Source: Glycomyces salinus (GTDB lineage: Bacteria; Actinomycetota; Actinomycetes; Mycobacteriales; Micromonosporaceae). From it: a stretch of 64,000 nt of DNA. The stretch is taken from contig NZ_JAELXW010000003.1 of NCBI RefSeq assembly GCF_016428645.1, forward strand, positions 124,001-188,000, given 5' to 3'. This document shows, in pieces, positions 25,601-32,968 of this stretch (position 1 is its first letter; each line of letters begins with the position of its first letter). The notes under the pieces were generated by a model that was given only the letters and a program-made list of their open reading frames with translations, was not told the DNA's origin and made no database searches. Position numbers and translations under genes: made by a program.

Positions 25601-27555
25601 CCCCCGCCGCCCGCGCCGCCGCCCAGCTCTACTGGACCGTCGGCGTCGAGAAGGAGGACCAGGAGCGCATCGCCTCCCAGGCCCGCTCCCTGGCGCGTGT
25701 CCGCGAGACCTTCGGCAGCGCCGACGCCATGCGGGGCCTGATCGACGAGATCGAAACCGGACTGGCCCCGTTCCTCGACGGCACCCGCCTGTCGACGCAC
25801 TACGGCTACCGGCTGAACCCGCCGACCGATCTCGCCGCCGAATACCTCGCCGAGGAGCTCGCCCTAGGAGGCAAGTTCGCCGCCTCCGGCCGGGCCCGCG
25901 ACCTGCTGGCCGCCCTCGAGCGGCGCCTCGGCCCCGGCGCCAGGAGCGGCCTGGACGAGGACCTGCGCGCCCTCGACGGCGACCTGTACTCGCAGTGGAG
26001 CCTGGCCTGGACCTGGCTCGACTCGTTCCTAGCCCGGTCCGAGGACGAACACTTCGACGCCGAGGACCTCCCCGAGGCCCTGGCCATGATCCTGTCCGGA
26101 GTGGACACCTACGACGTGACGGCCGACCTGACCACCCAGGTCACCGGCCTCCTCGGCGTCCATCCACGCATCGACAACCGGGTGCTCGGACTCCGATTGG
26201 ACGAGTTCCTCTCCCGGACCGGCCGCTTCCGCACCCGGACCCTCCCGGGCTACCGGACCTACCAGCGCCGCCGCGGCGAACTGGTCGAGGCCCACCGCCG
26301 CTCGCTGCGGGTCGACGAGTTCAAGCCCAAGGTCATGCCCGGGTTCGTGCGGAACCAGCTCATCGACGAGGTGTACCTGCCCCTGATCGGCGCCAACCTC
26401 GCCAAGCAGATCGGCGCCGGCACCGGCGACTCGCGCCGGGCCGACCAGTCCGGCCTGCTCATGCTCATCTCCCCGCCCGGCTACGGCAAGACCACGCTCA
26501 TGGAGTATGTGGCCGACCGGCTCGGGATGCTCCTGGTCAAGGTCAACGGGCCCTCCCTCGGCCACGAGACGGTCTCGGTCGACCCGGCCGACGCCCCGAA
26601 CGCGACCGCGCGCCAAGAGGTCGAGAAGATCAACTTCGCGCTCGAATGCGGCAGCAACGTGCTGCTGTACCTCGACGACATCCAGCACACCAACCCCGAG
26701 CTGCTCCAGAAGTTCATCTCGCTGTGCGATGCCCAACGCAAGATGGAGGGCGTCTGGGACGGTCGCACCCGCACCTACGACCTGCGCGGGAAGCGGTTCG
26801 CCGTGTGCATGGCCGGGAACCCGTACACCGAGGCCGGCCAGAAGTTCCGCATCCCCGACATGCTCGCCAACCGCGCCGACGTATGGAACCTCGGCGACGT
26901 CCTCTCCGGACGCGACGAGGTCTTCGCGCACTCCTACATCGAGAACGCGCTCACCTCCAACCCGGTGACCGCCCCGCTTGCGGGCCGCGAAAGAGGCGAC
27001 GTCAAACTGCTGGTCCGCCTCGCCTCCGGCGACCCGACCGCGAACCCGGACGACCTGGTGCACGCCTACTCGGCGGGCGAACTCGACCAGGTCCTCTCGG
27101 TCCTGCGCAAGATGGTCCACATCCAGCGCACGGTCCTGCGGAACAACATGGCCTACATCGGCTCGGCCGCGACCGACGACGCCGCGCGCACCGAACCGCC
27201 GTTCCTGCTCCAGGGCTCGTACCGCAACATGAACCGGCTCGCCGAACGCGTGGTCCCGGTGATGAACGACGAGGAGCTCGAGGCGGTCATCGACGACCAC
27301 TACGCGGGCGAGGCCCAGACGCTCGCCTCGGGCGCCGAGGCCAACCTCCTCAAACTCGCCGAACTGCGATACCGGCTCACCGACGACCAGGTCGAGCGCT
27401 GGGAAGCGGTGAAGGAGGCGTTCCGCCGGGAGAAGCTCCTCGGCGGCGGCGAGGACGATCCTATGTCGAGGGCGGTCGGAGCGATCTCACTGCTGTCCGA
27501 CCGGGTCGGCGGCATCGAGGGCGCGTTGCGCGGCGGACGCCCCGAACCGCGATGA
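22645..27555 (+). CDS. Giant AAA-type ATPase ('DNA repair ATPase' family), 1636 residues
   Basis: GGCGGGGGAACGAC before ATG 22645 gives a plausible binding site. The N-terminal 420 residues look like a beta-rich domain (repeated motifs such as GDVFAVHEF, YLIYNTRTGDVQRA). About 430-900 is helical with coiled-coil stretches. About 1130-1270 is helical, followed by an AAA module: Walker A SPPGYGKTTLMEYVADRLG (about 1275), VLLYLDDIQHTNPELLQKF (Walker B, about 1340), MAGNPYTEAGQKFRIPDMLANRADV (sensor/arginine region), then a helical lid and C-terminal helices. The AAA part resembles MoxR-type modules. Proteins of this size are annotated 'DNA repair ATPase' in streptomycetes, but I know of no demonstrated function. 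It is co-transcribed with the flotillin, and its last 95 bases overlap the convergent ClC gene. Confidence 0.8.
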   Translation: MAEEETTESGALDAGTYEVLSKRLADYATELTDRAEALNAERVAAFGSTELSLLGTTRIRTGNNCVPRDMVQVGGRLLFGYNVHMGLKSHTAVGDVFAVHEFVREDGKYSFKAVDSPGHVLDDPRFESDFTEMYRYYKSTELLQVRQVETRLLAVFRIGEKLGDQRVLRWQLEPDGTASYMDARGDADHTWPEPFEFEWTETTREDHVTGRHPHVSIEDEIFVECMNGTLTVKIEDNTETGEGVYDEPVAEPLQSLADADIAYARIGPLLLLRILPYNETQVRYLIYNTRTGDVQRADAIGQACRRLPEDHGIIFPGGYYLNEGKLKTFDHDTEGLKFKRQIRSPNGEDVLYVFYHEAEGRSLLLPYNVIRKEVAAPMSVHGYSVFDDGTMVAFRFTGDEATRVHPVQVWSTPFVSEAHAAAAESGDGPIHRIGNAEAVRAVSDALSVARMVREMDPGQAVFEALIAAATRCLDDYPWLGDEGLFSLNETLRSVRETAESVLDEYATVAELTAEAGKALDQAGNDTVKLLRRARGEAPKSAEQWVDLLTDLRGAQGHLVTLKDVRYIDLDRIAGLEADLAEILDSTGRRAVAYLEREDAFAPYFAEIEQLEGKANAIETVAESEPLVEQLDARQLGLETLTEVVSTLEIGDATVRTAILGRVSEVLAAVNRTRAALAARRRELSIGEGRAEFAAEYALLGQAVTAALSAAGTPAACDEQLGRLLLTIENLETRFADFDEFLAQLADKRTDVYEAFSSRKQNLLDEAARRAEQLAASADRILEAVSRRTATLSSLDEVNTYFATDPMVERLRRVITELRELDDTVRAEEIEGRISAARSEAGRALQDQLDLFDGDAIKFGEYRIPVNTQPLDLTLVPSGDRLAFSLTGTDYRHVVDDPEFEGTKPYWNQFLPSENESVYRGEHLAAALLAEHGPTRLLAEDLPRFVSAAAAERYDEGYERGVHDADAAAILTELLRLHGAAGMLRYTPAARAAAQLYWTVGVEKEDQERIASQARSLARVRETFGSADAMRGLIDEIETGLAPFLDGTRLSTHYGYRLNPPTDLAAEYLAEELALGGKFAASGRARDLLAALERRLGPGARSGLDEDLRALDGDLYSQWSLAWTWLDSFLARSEDEHFDAEDLPEALAMILSGVDTYDVTADLTTQVTGLLGVHPRIDNRVLGLRLDEFLSRTGRFRTRTLPGYRTYQRRRGELVEAHRRSLRVDEFKPKVMPGFVRNQLIDEVYLPLIGANLAKQIGAGTGDSRRADQSGLLMLISPPGYGKTTLMEYVADRLGMLLVKVNGPSLGHETVSVDPADAPNATARQEVEKINFALECGSNVLLYLDDIQHTNPELLQKFISLCDAQRKMEGVWDGRTRTYDLRGKRFAVCMAGNPYTEAGQKFRIPDMLANRADVWNLGDVLSGRDEVFAHSYIENALTSNPVTAPLAGRERGDVKLLVRLASGDPTANPDDLVHAYSAGELDQVLSVLRKMVHIQRTVLRNNMAYIGSAATDDAARTEPPFLLQGSYRNMNRLAERVVPVMNDEELEAVIDDHYAGEAQTLASGAEANLLKLAELRYRLTDDQVERWEAVKEAFRREKLLGGGEDDPMSRAVGAISLLSDRVGGIEGALRGGRPEPR

Positions 27556-28864
27556 CCCGCGCGGCCGCCTCACGCGGGCGATTCGGCTTCGACGGCTGAT
27601 ACCGGTCGAGCGCCTGCTCGGAAACGTACGCCACCACCACCGCGACCAGCACGATCGGCGTCATCGAGGCCGAGGCCGGGCCCAGCAGCAGTGTCACCAG
27701 CACCGCCGATGAGACCGGGAGTGGCAGGATCGCGGTCGTGGCGGCGGCCATCCCGGCGGCCAGGGCCGGTACCGTCCCGAACCCCGGCAGGCCGGACATC
27801 AGCAGTCCGGCCGCCGCGCCGAGGAACAGCGCCGGGAAGATCGGTCCTCCGCGCAGCGCGGCGAGGGAGACCCCGTAGGCCAGGCCCTTGAAGACGAGCA
27901 GCGCGACCAGTGCTCCGGCCGTCCACGCCTCCGGCTCGGCGGCCACGTCCGCCAGCGTCTCCTGCCCGGACAGGGCCACCTCGACCGGCGACCTGCCGGT
28001 GAGCAGCGCATAGGCTCCGGCACAGGCCGCGACGGACAGGCCGGCGAGTACGGCGGCGGCCCCCTGCCGCCGGATCGAGTGCGACTCGAACCAGTGGCCG
28101 AGTCGGTGGAGCTGCTTGACCGCGTAGGCGATCGCAATGGCCGCTGGCACCGTCCACAGTATGTCAGTGAGGCCGAGTTCGAGCGGTCCGGAGATCTCGG
28201 GCAGGGCCAGCGACGCGATCTCGAACCCGGTCCACGAGCCCAGTCCGGTGAAGATCAGCGCGCCGATGCCGGACGCGAGCAGGCACGGCAGGACGATCCT
28301 GGTTCGCCGGTGTCCGGTGGCGGCGGCGGACTCGACGATGAACACCGCGGCGATCAACGGGCTGCCGAAGATGACGGCGATCGCCGAGGCGGCCCCGGCC
28401 GCGGACAGCACCGCGTGCTCCGGGGTGTCCCGCCGCGGACCCCATCGATGGGTCAAGGCGGTGGCCGCGGCACTGCCGACGGCGATCAGCGGTGCCTCTG
28501 GTCCGAGCACCGCACCCAAGGGCAGTCCGCCGAGGGCGGCCAGGAGGATGCCCGGCGTGTGCGAGGGCGGTACCGGTTCGGTACCGAGTCCTTCGAGCGG
28601 CACGTGCCCGCCGCGGCCGGGCAGGTAGCGTACGGCGATCCCGACGAGGAGGCCGCCGACCGCCAGCCACGGCGCGGGCCACCACCACGGGAGCGTCCCG
28701 AGGCCGAGGCGTTCGGGCAGGTCCTCCCATACGAACCCGGTGAGCCGGTGCAGCAGCGCGAGGAAGACGAACGCCGCGAACGAGACCGGGACGCCGATGA
28801 GCCCCGCGGTCGCCAGCACGCGCAATTGAGCTTTTAGGACTGCGGTGCGCTCGGTCCGGTCCAC
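27461..28864 (-). CDS. ClC-family chloride channel/antiporter
   Basis: The product has 467 residues from GTG 28864. Around ten hydrophobic segments are present. Family signatures are GAVLGPEAPLIAVGSAAA (the GxEGP-type region, with its glutamate kept) and LRGGPIFPALFLGAAAGLL (the GGxFxP region). The N-terminal GSGIP serine motif is not obvious (LEGLGTEPVPPSHTPG is at that place), so ion selectivity may differ from typical chloride channels. The last 30 or so residues are basic, Pro-rich and lie over the 3' end of the AAA gene, so the true functional end may be shorter. It sits in the cytoplasmic membrane. Confidence 0.85.
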   Translation of the reverse strand: MDRTERTAVLKAQLRVLATAGLIGVPVSFAAFVFLALLHRLTGFVWEDLPERLGLGTLPWWWPAPWLAVGGLLVGIAVRYLPGRGGHVPLEGLGTEPVPPSHTPGILLAALGGLPLGAVLGPEAPLIAVGSAAATALTHRWGPRRDTPEHAVLSAAGAASAIAVIFGSPLIAAVFIVESAAATGHRRTRIVLPCLLASGIGALIFTGLGSWTGFEIASLALPEISGPLELGLTDILWTVPAAIAIAYAVKQLHRLGHWFESHSIRRQGAAAVLAGLSVAACAGAYALLTGRSPVEVALSGQETLADVAAEPEAWTAGALVALLVFKGLAYGVSLAALRGGPIFPALFLGAAAGLLMSGLPGFGTVPALAAGMAAATTAILPLPVSSAVLVTLLLGPASASMTPIVLVAVVVAYVSEQALDRYQPSKPNRPREAAARVIAVRGVRRATRPRCRRPGRTAVRSLRPPST

Positions 28865-29057
28865 TCTGCGCCCCCAGGTCCGCGAGCGGTGTTCGTATCG
28901 CTACGGAACGATACCGCGGCTCTCGGGGATTCGCTCCGATTCGCGCGGCTCCAGTCGACCGGGCCGCGCGGGCGGCCCGGTACGCTACCAGGGAGCGCGT
29001 GACTCTAAGCCCGTTGTGCCCCTGTAGCCGATAACGAACCGAAATAGGGAGGTCCCC

Positions 29058-29681
29058 GTGCCGACGAAGACGGGAGCGAAGATCAGGATCATCGTCCTGG
29101 GCACCGGCCCTGACGCCGAAGAGGCCCGCGGCATCGCCGATGCCGACGCCGATGTCGCCGTGGCCGCGAAGTTCACCAAGACCGTCACCCACCTGGTCAT
29201 CGACGACACGGTGAAGCCCTCCGAGGCTCGCGTCAAGAAGGCCGAGGAGACCGGCGTGCCCGTCATCAAGCTCGCCGACCTCAAGGAACTGCTCGAATCC
29301 GAGGAAACCGAGACCCCCGCCGAAGCCGAGGAACCGGAGGCCCCCGAGTCGGAAGCCGCTCCGGAACCGGCGAAGGCCGAGGAGCCCGAGGAGGAACCGG
29401 TGAAGGCCGAGACCGAGCCGGCGCAGCCGGAAGCAGAGCCGGAGCCGGTCGAGGCCGAGGAAGAACCGGAGCCGGTCGAGGCCGAGGAGAAGTCCGAACC
29501 GGAGGACAAGTCGGAACCGAAGGTCCCGACCCAGGCCGAAGCCCCCGAGCCCGAGATCGACACGATCGAGGAGCCCGAGGAGAAGACCGAGGAGGCCAAG
29601 CCCGAGGCCGAGACTTCCCCGAAACCGTCGTTCCTCGACAAGCTGAAGTCGATCTTCAACCTCACCGGCACCCGCAAGTAA
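29058..29681 (+). CDS. BRCT-like domain protein with long acidic Glu/Pro-rich tail
   Basis: The product has 207 residues. GTG 29058 follows GGGAGG. The first 85 residues fit a BRCT fold: KIRIIVLGTGPDAEEARGIADADADVAV, then KTVTHLVIDDTVKPSEARVKKAEETGVPVIKLADLKELLE. The T-HLV-x-D strand and 'A-x-x-x-G-V/I-P-V-I' strand are typical. BRCT usually binds phosphopeptides or DNA ends and in bacteria occurs in NAD-dependent ligase. Residues about 88-195 are almost all E, P, A and K, ending with a short helix (PSFLDKLKSIFNL). A stand-alone BRCT with such a tail is unusual. It may be a partner or recruitment factor; no more can be said. Confidence 0.7.
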   Translation: MPTKTGAKIRIIVLGTGPDAEEARGIADADADVAVAAKFTKTVTHLVIDDTVKPSEARVKKAEETGVPVIKLADLKELLESEETETPAEAEEPEAPESEAAPEPAKAEEPEEEPVKAETEPAQPEAEPEPVEAEEEPEPVEAEEKSEPEDKSEPKVPTQAEAPEPEIDTIEEPEEKTEEAKPEAETSPKPSFLDKLKSIFNLTGTRK

Positions 29682-29695
29682 GCGCCGCGATCGAC

Positions 29696-29721
29696 AGCCC
29701 CGGGCCGAGAGGCCCGGGGCT
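29696..29721. terminator. Terminator hairpin between convergent genes
   Basis: AGCCCCGGGCC (29696-29706) pairs perfectly with 29711-29721 around GAGA. It lies 14 bases after the BRCT-like gene and 19 bases before the stop of the convergent secreted-protein gene, so it can serve both directions. Confidence 0.85.
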
Positions 29722-29740
29722 TCGTCGTCCGGGTCTCCGA

Positions 29741-30031
29741 TCAGAAGAAGGGACGCCAGTACAGCTTGTAGACGATACGGCCGTCGTTGTTGCCCTTCAC
29801 GCACTTGGTGTTGACGATCGCGGGCAGCGATTCGAACTCGAATTTGCCCCCCGCGTCGTCGCAGGCGGCGCGAGAGCTGTAGGCCCCGAGGTACCGCCAG
29901 TCCCAGAAATCATCCTGCTGGACGGTCGGCGCGGACTCGACCACCTCGGCGTGGGCCGCGGTGGGGGCCGAGACGCCCACCATCATGGCGGCCGCGAACG
30001 CGAGGGCGACGGCTGCGAGACGCTTCTTCAT
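29741..30031 (-). CDS. Small secreted protein with two cysteines
   Basis: The product has 96 residues from ATG 30031, with GAAGGGA upstream. A Sec signal peptide (MKKRLAAVALAFAAAMMVG...APTAAHA) is predicted to be cut after AHA. The mature part of about 67 residues is aromatic-rich with two cysteines (AACDDAGG and TKCVKG) that could form one disulfide. It ends KLYWRPFF. No family was recognised. It is probably exported to the cell wall or medium, expressed alone, and bounded by the terminator at 29696-29721. Confidence 0.75.
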   Translation of the reverse strand: MKKRLAAVALAFAAAMMVGVSAPTAAHAEVVESAPTVQQDDFWDWRYLGAYSSRAACDDAGGKFEFESLPAIVNTKCVKGNNDGRIVYKLYWRPFF

Positions 30032-30434
30032 GTTGTTCCCTTCAGTTGTATGCGGCGAAGCAACACCACTGATCCGGCGCGATGGCGAAGGGGACCCGGA
30101 GCAGTGCCCCCTTCCCCATCGCCTCCGGCCGTCCCCACGCCCGGTGCGAAGGCGTAGATGGCCGGAGTCCGTTATCGGAATCGGTGTTCACTCCGTATCG
30201 TGGACGGACCACGCACGACTGCTGCACGGCTCTCGCACGGCCGACGCGCCCCGCACTCGGCACGGGCCCCCAGCGCCGGTCGCAGTCTCGGAAGGCGTTG
30301 GCGGCCGACTAGCTCGAGGCGAAACCGCAGACCTGTACCGCAACCAGGTGGGCGGTTCGGCGTCAAGAGGCGGTGCCGTCACCCGCATGGCTAGCCTTGC
30401 CCGAATCAAAGACCACGTTGAGATGGATTGAGAC
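30032..30434. other. About 400 bases without a supported gene
   Basis: Upstream part of the secreted-protein gene and the approach to the DUF4259 remnant. Several overlapping open frames exist here, but none has a binding site, a sensible composition or family resemblance. No strong hairpin or repeat was seen. Confidence 0.5.
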
Positions 30435-30569
30435 ATGGGCGCTTGGGGCATGGGTCCGTTCGAGAATGACGGCGCGCTCGACTGCGTGGCCGATCCGTCA
30501 GGCACAGCCGCCGGTCTTGGCGGTGCGATGCGCGAGGTCACCGACACCGAGGAATACGAGGACGACTGA
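30435..30569 (+). pseudogene. Truncated DUF4259-family gene
   Basis: ATG 30435 opens a 44-codon frame starting MGAWGMGPFENDGALD, which is the characteristic start of DUF4259 proteins (MGxWGxGPFxNDxAxD), and ending EVTDTEEYEDD. Members of this family are normally about 120-140 residues long. The frame stops at TGA 30567 where the family would continue into its helical repeat region. No homologous continuation was seen before the next gene. It is either a decayed copy or a short variant. Confidence 0.55.
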
Positions 30570-30605
30570 AACTACCGAACCCGCAACCCGACGGTCCGGA
30601 CCGCC

Positions 30606-31301
30606 TCAGAGGGTGTCATGTGCCGTTTCCGTCCGGCGCACCCCGATGATCAGCAGGTAGCCCATGATCCAGAACTCGCCGACCTGCGGGACGAGCGCGA
30701 GGCCTTCGATCACCGCGCCCGGCGCGCTAGGCCAAAGGTACGAAATGAAGGCGCTCGCAATGTAGGCGAATCCTCCCAGTACCAGCAAGTGGCCGAGAAG
30801 TCGCGGCATGTATCCCGAGCTGACCACCAGGCGGCCCATGGGGATGAGCCAGAGCCCGAAGAAGAGCGTCCCCACTCCCCAGGCCGCGCCGTTCAGGTCG
30901 TACATCAGCATGGCGGTGCCGGCCGGGTCATCGTCTGGAGCGGCCAGCTCCCCGGAACCGACGCCGATCGCGACAGACGTGAACGCCGCTCCGACGAGGA
31001 TCGTAGCCGCGTTGAACAGTCCGAACGCGGCGAGTGATCCGGCGGCGAAGGGGTTCACTGGTCGGAAGAGGCGGAAGAACCAGAGCGCGAGGAGCGCTGC
31101 CGCGGCCACGCTGGCCAATTCGCCGGCCAGACCGAGGCGAGCGAGTGTCTCCTGGTCGATGAGGTTCGCGGCGGTGGCGGCGGCATCGCCTTCGACGTAG
31201 ATCGCGCCGCGGGCGAACAGGAAGCTGAACGTTCCGGCGACGACGAGCGCCAGATAGAGGGCGCCGGTGATGCGGGCGGTGCGGACCGGGGCAGTGTTCA
31301 T
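30606..31301 (-). CDS. DUF4386-family membrane protein
   Basis: The product has 231 residues from ATG 31301 with GGGAG seven bases upstream. Six or so hydrophobic segments are seen, starting ARITGALYLALVVAGTFSFLF, then a periplasmic-type loop with YVEGDAAATAANL, and later LGHLLVLGGFAYIASAFISYLW and EFWIMGYLLIIGV. The opening 'R-x-x-G-x-L-Y-L' and the 'GDAAATAANI' loop are the DUF4386 pattern. Function of the family is unknown. The 297-base region upstream contains an AT-rich stretch (31525-31552) with the small dyad ATGAA-GCA-TTCAT at 31533-31545. Confidence 0.8.
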   Translation of the reverse strand: MNTAPVRTARITGALYLALVVAGTFSFLFARGAIYVEGDAAATAANLIDQETLARLGLAGELASVAAAALLALWFFRLFRPVNPFAAGSLAAFGLFNAATILVGAAFTSVAIGVGSGELAAPDDDPAGTAMLMYDLNGAAWGVGTLFFGLWLIPMGRLVVSSGYMPRLLGHLLVLGGFAYIASAFISYLWPSAPGAVIEGLALVPQVGEFWIMGYLLIIGVRRTETAHDTL

Positions 31302-31598
31302 ATAGAACTCCCGAGGAACAGAGGGGATTGATCGGGGGCGGAACGGTTTCGTCTTACATGGAGCCTAGGGATTTCACGCCGTGGGCGCGCCCACCTCAGG
31401 TTCCATCTTCGGTTCCACCCTCGGTGGGACGCCCCGCCCCATGTAGTACCGGCGTAGGACGCGGCGCCCCAAGGAACGCGCGAGTGCTCGGCTGGCAGAC
31501 CCGGGAGAGGGCGGCGACCACTCCTTATGAACATGAAGCATTCATATATTGATGGGTAGCGGCCATCGCCTTGGGCACCAGCGGAATCCAGGAACGCG

Positions 31599-32009
31599 TC
31601 AACTGGCCGTGTGGCCGTCCTGGGGGCCATCCCCACCGTCGGCCTTGCAGGTGCGGAGACATTCGGTCCAGACTCTCATCGCGGCCGCCTTGATCTCAGC
31701 CGAGCTGTCCGATCGCCGAGCCCAAGATCCGTGCTTCTCAACGGTGACGTGAAGGATCGGATCCCCGCTGACCAACGCCGTCAGGTACCCGAAGATCGGC
31801 AGGGTCGCTCCGGGGAGCGCCACCCACAGCCGTGGGGCCTCGGTGAGCGTGCCGAACTGGACGGTCCTGCCGCTGATCTCGGTCTCGCCCAGGACGGTCA
31901 GGGTCTCGGCGACCGGCGCCGAGATCGAGCGGACCGGCAATGGGATCTGAGCGAGCACAGCCGCGTAAGCGCCTCGGGCCCGGGGCGGTGCCTTCCTGCC
32001 TAGGCCCAT
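31599..32009 (-). CDS. Hypothetical protein, 136 residues
   Basis: ATG 32009 lies 10 bases inside the end of the upstream split frame on the same strand. The protein has a basic start (MGLGRKAPPRARGAYAAVLAQ), then a beta-like region (VAETLTVLGETEISGRTVQFGTLTEAPRLWVALPGATLPIFGYLTALV) and a C-terminal helix with two cysteines (RVWTECLRTC). No signal peptide or membrane segment and no family recognised. Together with the split frame it forms a three-part leftward unit. Its composition is ordinary for the window. Confidence 0.5.
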   Translation of the reverse strand: MGLGRKAPPRARGAYAAVLAQIPLPVRSISAPVAETLTVLGETEISGRTVQFGTLTEAPRLWVALPGATLPIFGYLTALVSGDPILHVTVEKHGSWARRSDSSAEIKAAAMRVWTECLRTCKADGGDGPQDGHTAS

Positions 32010-32078
32010 GCCGCCACCCCCGCCCTGGCGCGTTGGGCGCCGGCGATGGCGCGGGCCATCGCGGCGGCGCCTGCCGGT

Positions 32079-32195
32079 CTCACCGGCACCGCCGGGCTGG
32101 TCGGCTGGCCGCGGTCCAGGCCACCATATGCCGGTCCGCCTTGGGGCATCACCGGCACCGTCGGGCCGGTCGACTCGCGACGATCCGGGCCATAG
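32079..32195. repeat. Direct repeat, 69-base period
   Basis: TCACCGGCACCG opens both copies (32080 and 32149); about 45 bases follow with high identity (GGGC-GGTCG-CT-GC--CG-TCC-GGCCA). The period of 69 bases is 23 codons, so it appears as a 23-residue tandem repeat in the minus-strand frame. Confidence 0.6.
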
Positions 32196-32340
32196 GAGAC
32201 CCCCGGCTGCGGGAAAGCGGCTCTGCCGCTTGGCACGCTCCCCGGTGCGGGGGCGGCCATGCACGTCGGTCCCTCCACGGTCCGTTGGCGTGCCAAGCGG
32301 CGAAGCCGCTTTCCCGCAGCCTGTGTCTCTTGTGGCCCGG
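32185..32340. repeat. Long inverted repeat with nested hairpins
   Basis: The inner arms, 32205-32238 and 32288-32321 (34 bases each), are inverted copies differing at 2 positions. Outer 16-base arms, 32185-32200 and 32325-32340 (CCGGGCCAYARGAGAC), extend the symmetry. Each inner arm also holds its own hairpin, AAGCGGC-TCT-GCCGCTT on the left and AAGCGGC-GAA-GCCGCTT (read in the same sense) on the right. The central spacer is 49 bases. It lies inside a coding frame, so it is not a terminator. It resembles a recombination, transfer-origin or replication structure, which is inference. Confidence 0.75.
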
Positions 32341-32968
32341 GGTTCGGTTCGGCCCCGGTGCTCAGGGAGCGGATGAGGGCGAACAGCCACCGGGCCAGGC
32401 GGATCCACATCAGCAGCGCGAGCCCAGCCTCACGGTCGAACGCACTCTGCCGGGACCGGCGAACGGGCTGACGCTGGTGGGCGGCGGCCAGTGGGGCCGA
32501 GTCGGTCATGAAGTGGTCCCACGCCTGTTCGCGCAAGTTGGCATCGACCGCCGCACTCGCCTCGGACTCTCCCCAGAACTGGCGGCGTGGCCGAGCTGGG
32601 CCCGGTTGCGGATTCGGGCCCCGAGGGTCGACCCGGTCGGATCTGGGCGGGGACTGTGATGCCTCAGTCTGATCCTGGCGTCCGGCGCGGGTTTCGATGC
32701 CCGGGTACCAGGCGTTCTCGGGCGGTACCCAGCCCTCGGCCGGAAGCGGGTCGGGGGTCTCGTCCCTGCGGTGGCGGCCGGTGCGCTGGTCCTGGTGCCA
32801 GCCTGGCGTCCCGTACGGTCCGGGGTCGAACGGGTCGCGCGGCCGGTCGTGATCGATGAGCCAGGTATCGCCGGACCGGTGTCGCAGGTGCGCCGGTTCG
32901 TAGCGCGGCGAACGCGGGTCTGAATCGGGTGCGTCGACGTCGCACGAGGACGGGTTGTGCTGGTATCG

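Larger units (their letters stand above)
32000..32968 (-). pseudogene. Downstream half of a reading frame interrupted by TAA
   Basis: Directly after the TAA at 32969-32971 the same frame stays open for 322 codons to 32000. There is no ATG or GTG for the first 144 codons; the first possible start is TTG 32536, then ATG 32509. The part without a start still reads like a protein (SGDTWLIDHDRPRDPFDPG, LPAEGWVPPENAWYPGIE), arguing that it was once joined to the 97-residue frame upstream. Its second half is Pro/Arg-rich and includes a 23-residue tandem repeat (...STGPTVPVMPQGGPAYGG / ...PTSPAVPVRPAGAA). A 50-base inverted repeat lies within. No family was recognised. Confidence 0.5.

Noticed and set aside
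22528-25800. 1090-codon minus-strand frame
   Set aside because: Antisense to the flotillin end and the giant AAA gene; its composition is a repetitive shadow (Val/Leu/Gly/Asp) without motifs.
28895-28914. Dyad GTATCG-N8-CGATAC upstream of the ClC gene as an operator
   Set aside because: Only six bases per arm and no supporting second site or regulator; could be chance.
32664-32945. 93-codon Arg-rich minus-strand frame
   Set aside because: Overlaps the better-supported interrupted frame and has shadow-type composition.
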